Assembly: GCA_024195265.1 (NCBI GenBank)
Contig: JAJLRJ010000005.1
Coordinates: 38,588,707 to 38,652,706 of the forward strand
DNA: 64,000 bases
Direction of reading: 5' to 3'
From: Dendrophyllia cribrosa
Lineage: Eukaryota; Cnidaria; Anthozoa; Scleractinia; Dendrophylliidae
Shown: positions 61,304-64,000 of the stretch, one piece after another
Layout: the number at the start of each line of letters is the position of its first letter
How positions within the stretch are numbered: position 1 is the stretch's first letter
Notes under the pieces: generated by a model
Databases searched by the model: none
Seen by the model: only the letters and a program-made list of their open reading frames with translations
What the model was told of the DNA's origin: nothing
Translations under genes and position numbers: made by a program

Positions 61304-61643
61304 AAAATGCACTGTATTGTTCCCAATATACCTAACAACTTCTTTTCGCTATAAAAACGCCAAAAGTTCTCTAGTTCTTATTTTATGCAAAATGACAACT
61401 GATATTTGCCACACGAACGGTGACTTGCAGTCTTTAATAAATCCTCATTCGCGTGAGACAGAATACGAAGGGATTGCCACGTCGCGTTTCCAACTTGTAC
61501 CGGACTGTTTTTACGTTTACAATTAAGAATACTTTGCGGTATGGTTTCTGTAATGCATTTTCCAACGACTAAAACACGCGATTGCGTGCACACCACACAC
61601 TCACTTGACTGATAGACAGCTAAAAAAATGAGTCTACAAGGTA
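61304..61643. other. No recognisable feature
   Basis: Nothing supportable. Confidence 0.5.
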
Positions 61644-62140
61644 GGGGGGGGGGGGGGGGGGGGGGGTTAATAGGGGTATGCCAATCCGCCGATCCGGGCT
61701 ATTTTTTGGCCCGACTGATCCGTCGATCCGACGTTACTTTCGTTCAAATCCGGATCCGCATTACTTGAAAAGTTTCCGCAGTATAAATACATGTATACTG
61801 CACACAGGTAAATATATATACTGATTTGTTTTGTTTCTCTTGTGCAGTATTTAGATTTTACTCGAAGTTTTCTGCCTTTGCTGGTGAAACTGAAAAAAGT
61901 AGTCACCTGAAAACACCAACATACCGTCCAAGGCCGACCAAAAAAATAATGATCGGCTCCACAATCCGGACTTCTAGATAGACAAAGTCCGGAATCTGGC
62001 CCAAAATTTTCAGTTGATCCGCGATCTACGGTAATTTTCGAATCTGCAAATCCGCTTAATTTATTGCTAAAATCTGCTATCCGTGCGTTTTTCAAGACCA
62101 AATCCGCCGATCCGCGAACCTATTCACCCCCCTCCTGTAA
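61644..62140. repeat. G tract followed by ATCCG-rich segment
   Basis: A 23-bp G run is followed by AATCCGCCGATCCG near 61682, recurring as AATCCGCCGATCCGCGAACC at 62101. Between them are more GATCCG motifs. Probably an interspersed repeat; boundaries unclear. Confidence 0.45.
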
Positions 62141-62269
62141 TGTAGTCTAAAATCAACTGATATTTCCGGTTACATCAGTAAACGATTTGGTTAGCAGTTT
62201 GTATGGAAACACCCATAAAATCAAAGACTGTTCACAGCTAATCCGCGTAACTGTATAATAATTTAAGTA

Positions 62270-62416
62270 CAGGAACCGCGGAGCAAGGTGAAAAGTAGGA
62301 GGGCTGACAATTGAAAATAATTTTTTCATATTGAAAATCGAAAAAAAGAGGGGGCGGGTGCGCAAAAAAGTGGTGGGGCCGCGGCCCTACCAGCCCGTCC
62401 CCCTCCGCGGTCCCTG
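62270..62416. mobile_element. hAT-like MITE, CAGGRACCGCGGAG family
   Basis: It starts CAGGAACCGCGGAGC and ends CTCCGCGGTCCCTG. AAGTA lies on both sides. 147 bp, non-coding. Confidence 0.7.
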
Positions 62417-63019
62417 AAGTAAAATGTATTTCCCATGGGCTGATACGCATCATTACCATCCTTGGCATTCGCAGTTTTTGCCTATTTATACCACTCCTTG
62501 ATTCGTGCTATTCACTTGACGCCAATCAGCCATCCTACAACTTTGCTCGGGGTAATGTTTTGCATACTACATGTATGTTTTTGTACCGCTATAAACAGTT
62601 ATTTTCAACCTTTAAACTCCAGAGGTTAAGGTGGTTCTGCATTGGTTTGGAGAATACGTTTCCAGTTTTTTCTCCGAATTAGGAGTTTTTCCACTGGTTT
62701 TTCGCATCCGGCTTAATCACCGCTCTAACGTTAAGTAAATTTCAATTTTTCGTACCATTTACAATTAATACTGTCTTTAAAACAGGCTTCCCTTACGGGG
62801 GCCATGGTTTGCGATGTGCTTATACAGACAGACATTGTAATAGTTTTACTTTACTGTTAATAAAATGGCTGGTCCAGATGGCTGGTCGGCTCCCTCCAAT
62901 TGTCTGTAGTGTTTACATGGGAAATGTGTTCTATTCGGCTGAGCGCGGCGATAGAGAATAGAAACTAACATCATAGAAAGGTGACTTTAGAAGTCATTGT
63001 AGTAGTAAGAGGCCCCGGT
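62417..63019. other. Spacer with one TTAAGGTGG transposon end at 62625
   Basis: TTAAGGTGGTTCTGCATTGG resembles the end of the MITE at 40451. No partner end was found. Confidence 0.4.
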
Positions 63020-63135
63020 ATAGGAAGTAGCCAATCAGGAGGCAGCATTGTGATGACGTCATATGATTGACAGATCACGTGGGATGACGTCAAATGATTG
63101 ACAGGTCCCTATTTGATTGACATGTCATAGGTTAT
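63020..63135. promoter_or_regulatory. Promoter-like cluster: CCAAT box, two CRE sites, E-box
   Basis: AGCCAATCAGGA near 63029, TGACGTCATATGATTGACAG near 63054, ATCACGTGGGATGACGTCAA near 63075, and further ATTGACAGG/ATTGACATG repeats. TGACGTCA is the cAMP-response element; CACGTG is the USF/MYC E-box. The same TGATTGACA unit repeats three times, so this may be a local tandem duplication. No downstream ORF was recognised before the window ends. Confidence 0.35.
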
Positions 63136-64000
63136 GTCACTTCCGGTGCCTGAGCCCGCGATCCATTAAAGGTCATTTCCGGTCAGCGGAATCCCGCTCG
63201 CCCCCGGCCCCACCCGAGACGTCATGTAAGCGTCACGAAGTGTCCTCTCCCTTTCCCCAGAAAAAACTGACATTACAGTGGATCTTACTTAAGTACATGT
63301 ATTACTGACTTCTTATAGAAACGCTGAAGAATTCTTATTTATTTTTCTGTCCATTAGCTGATTACTGCAAAGGCCTTGCACATATATTTTCCGGTTCCAA
63401 ATACTATAGGTCGTCCGTACAGCAAAACTCATAGCAGAGGTGAGCGTCTGAACGTTGTTTCGTATTGACTTATTCGCTTAATCGCTGCACGCTGCTCGCA
63501 AAGGCATGAAACCCGCGAAAGCGTAGATTCTCCTAGCGAATTTAGTAACAGTAAAATAACCCCAAGCTTCCCCCTCCTCAACCCCGCTTATAAATGTTAA
63601 CTTCGAATTACAAGGTTTAGGCACGGTTTACTTTCTTGCTGGCTAAAACAATGGATATCTTTTTCATTATCAAAAGCTTGAAACTTAATTACCCCCAAAA
63701 CAGAAAGAACAACTAAAATTAACCTTACGTTGTTTCGTATTCACGAGATGGCTCTTAGAGTCCTTTGATTAATCCTGACAGTGCTTATTTGTTCTCATGT
63801 TGACTACCGATATTAAAATACATCTCTTAAAAAGAATTGATTACTCAGTTGTTAAAGTGCACCTAAACCCTAATTTTTCTTTCTTTTAATCAACTCAATG
63901 TACGTTGAAAAGTCGAATAGTGGAATATTTCTTGTTTTTACCGTTGCGTTAGTGAGTTATAGAGATTTGAATTTACAAAATGCTAATTAGATGACGTCAA
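63136..64000. other. No recognisable gene; possible TTAA MITE end at 63852
   Basis: TTAAAGTGCACCTAAACCC resembles coral TTAA MITE ends; the element would run off the window. The last bases hold another GATGACGTCAA. Confidence 0.35.

Noticed and set aside
60859..61305. 148-codon ORF as a gene
   Set aside because: No motif; it runs into a repeat shared with 48497-48534 and 10211.

Overview
This window looks like nuclear DNA of an anthozoan cnidarian, most likely a stony coral. It is intron-containing, AT-rich and saturated with foldback and TTAA/TA-flanked miniature elements, DIRS retrotransposons, Penelope-like and L1-like remnants, KIAA1958/Crypton-type fragments and a tRNA-derived SINE. The species call is an inference from this repertoire; no ribosomal or mitochondrial marker is present.

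Only two host genes are convincing. On the minus strand at 10784-14763 lies a NOD-like receptor (NACHT plus leucine-rich repeats). Its N-terminus is a four-pass membrane module with three cysteines in each extracellular loop and a connexin-like motif after the fourth helix. Its LRR array continues past the stop codon, broken twice by the same 4-bp insertion. On the plus strand, a Ly6/uPAR-type GPI-anchored protein has a signal-peptide exon at 48067-48115 and its body at 57987-58483, joined in phase across a 9.9-kb intron filled with transposons.

The rest is mobile DNA. 1-7500 holds a tyrosine-recombinase fragment, MITEs, a KIAA1958-like pseudogene, two Penelope-like (GIY-YIG) remnants and an L1-like LINE wreck. 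7500-21100 holds foldback MITEs, the NLR gene, a mariner-like MITE, a DIRS fragment, a dimeric TTAA MITE and an inverted-repeat element that took in a truncated LINE. 21093-27848 is one DIRS-type element: an intron-separated proline-rich leader exon, CCHC Gag, RT/RNase H and tyrosine recombinase, each ORF starting right after a phase-0 splice acceptor. 29979-34863 is a second, apparently intact DIRS element. It has inverted termini, an internal complementary region and a textbook -1 frameshift signal between Gag and RT. 37863-39718 is a miniature Polinton with a 6-bp target duplication. 43472-47368 is a P-element-like transposon (THAP exon, transposase C-terminal exon, and a convergent zinc-finger gene) inserted in a SINE. 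48116-57986 (the Ly6 intron) contains a mariner-like MITE, a 2.9-kb element with a complete hammerhead-ribozyme motif, and more MITEs. 58484-64000 has no recognisable gene; it holds repeats and a possible promoter-like cluster near 63.05 kb.

All domain calls come from reading translations by eye; no database search was run. Homopolymer G/C tracts (17-31 bp) occur at several places and their lengths may be unreliable in the assembly.
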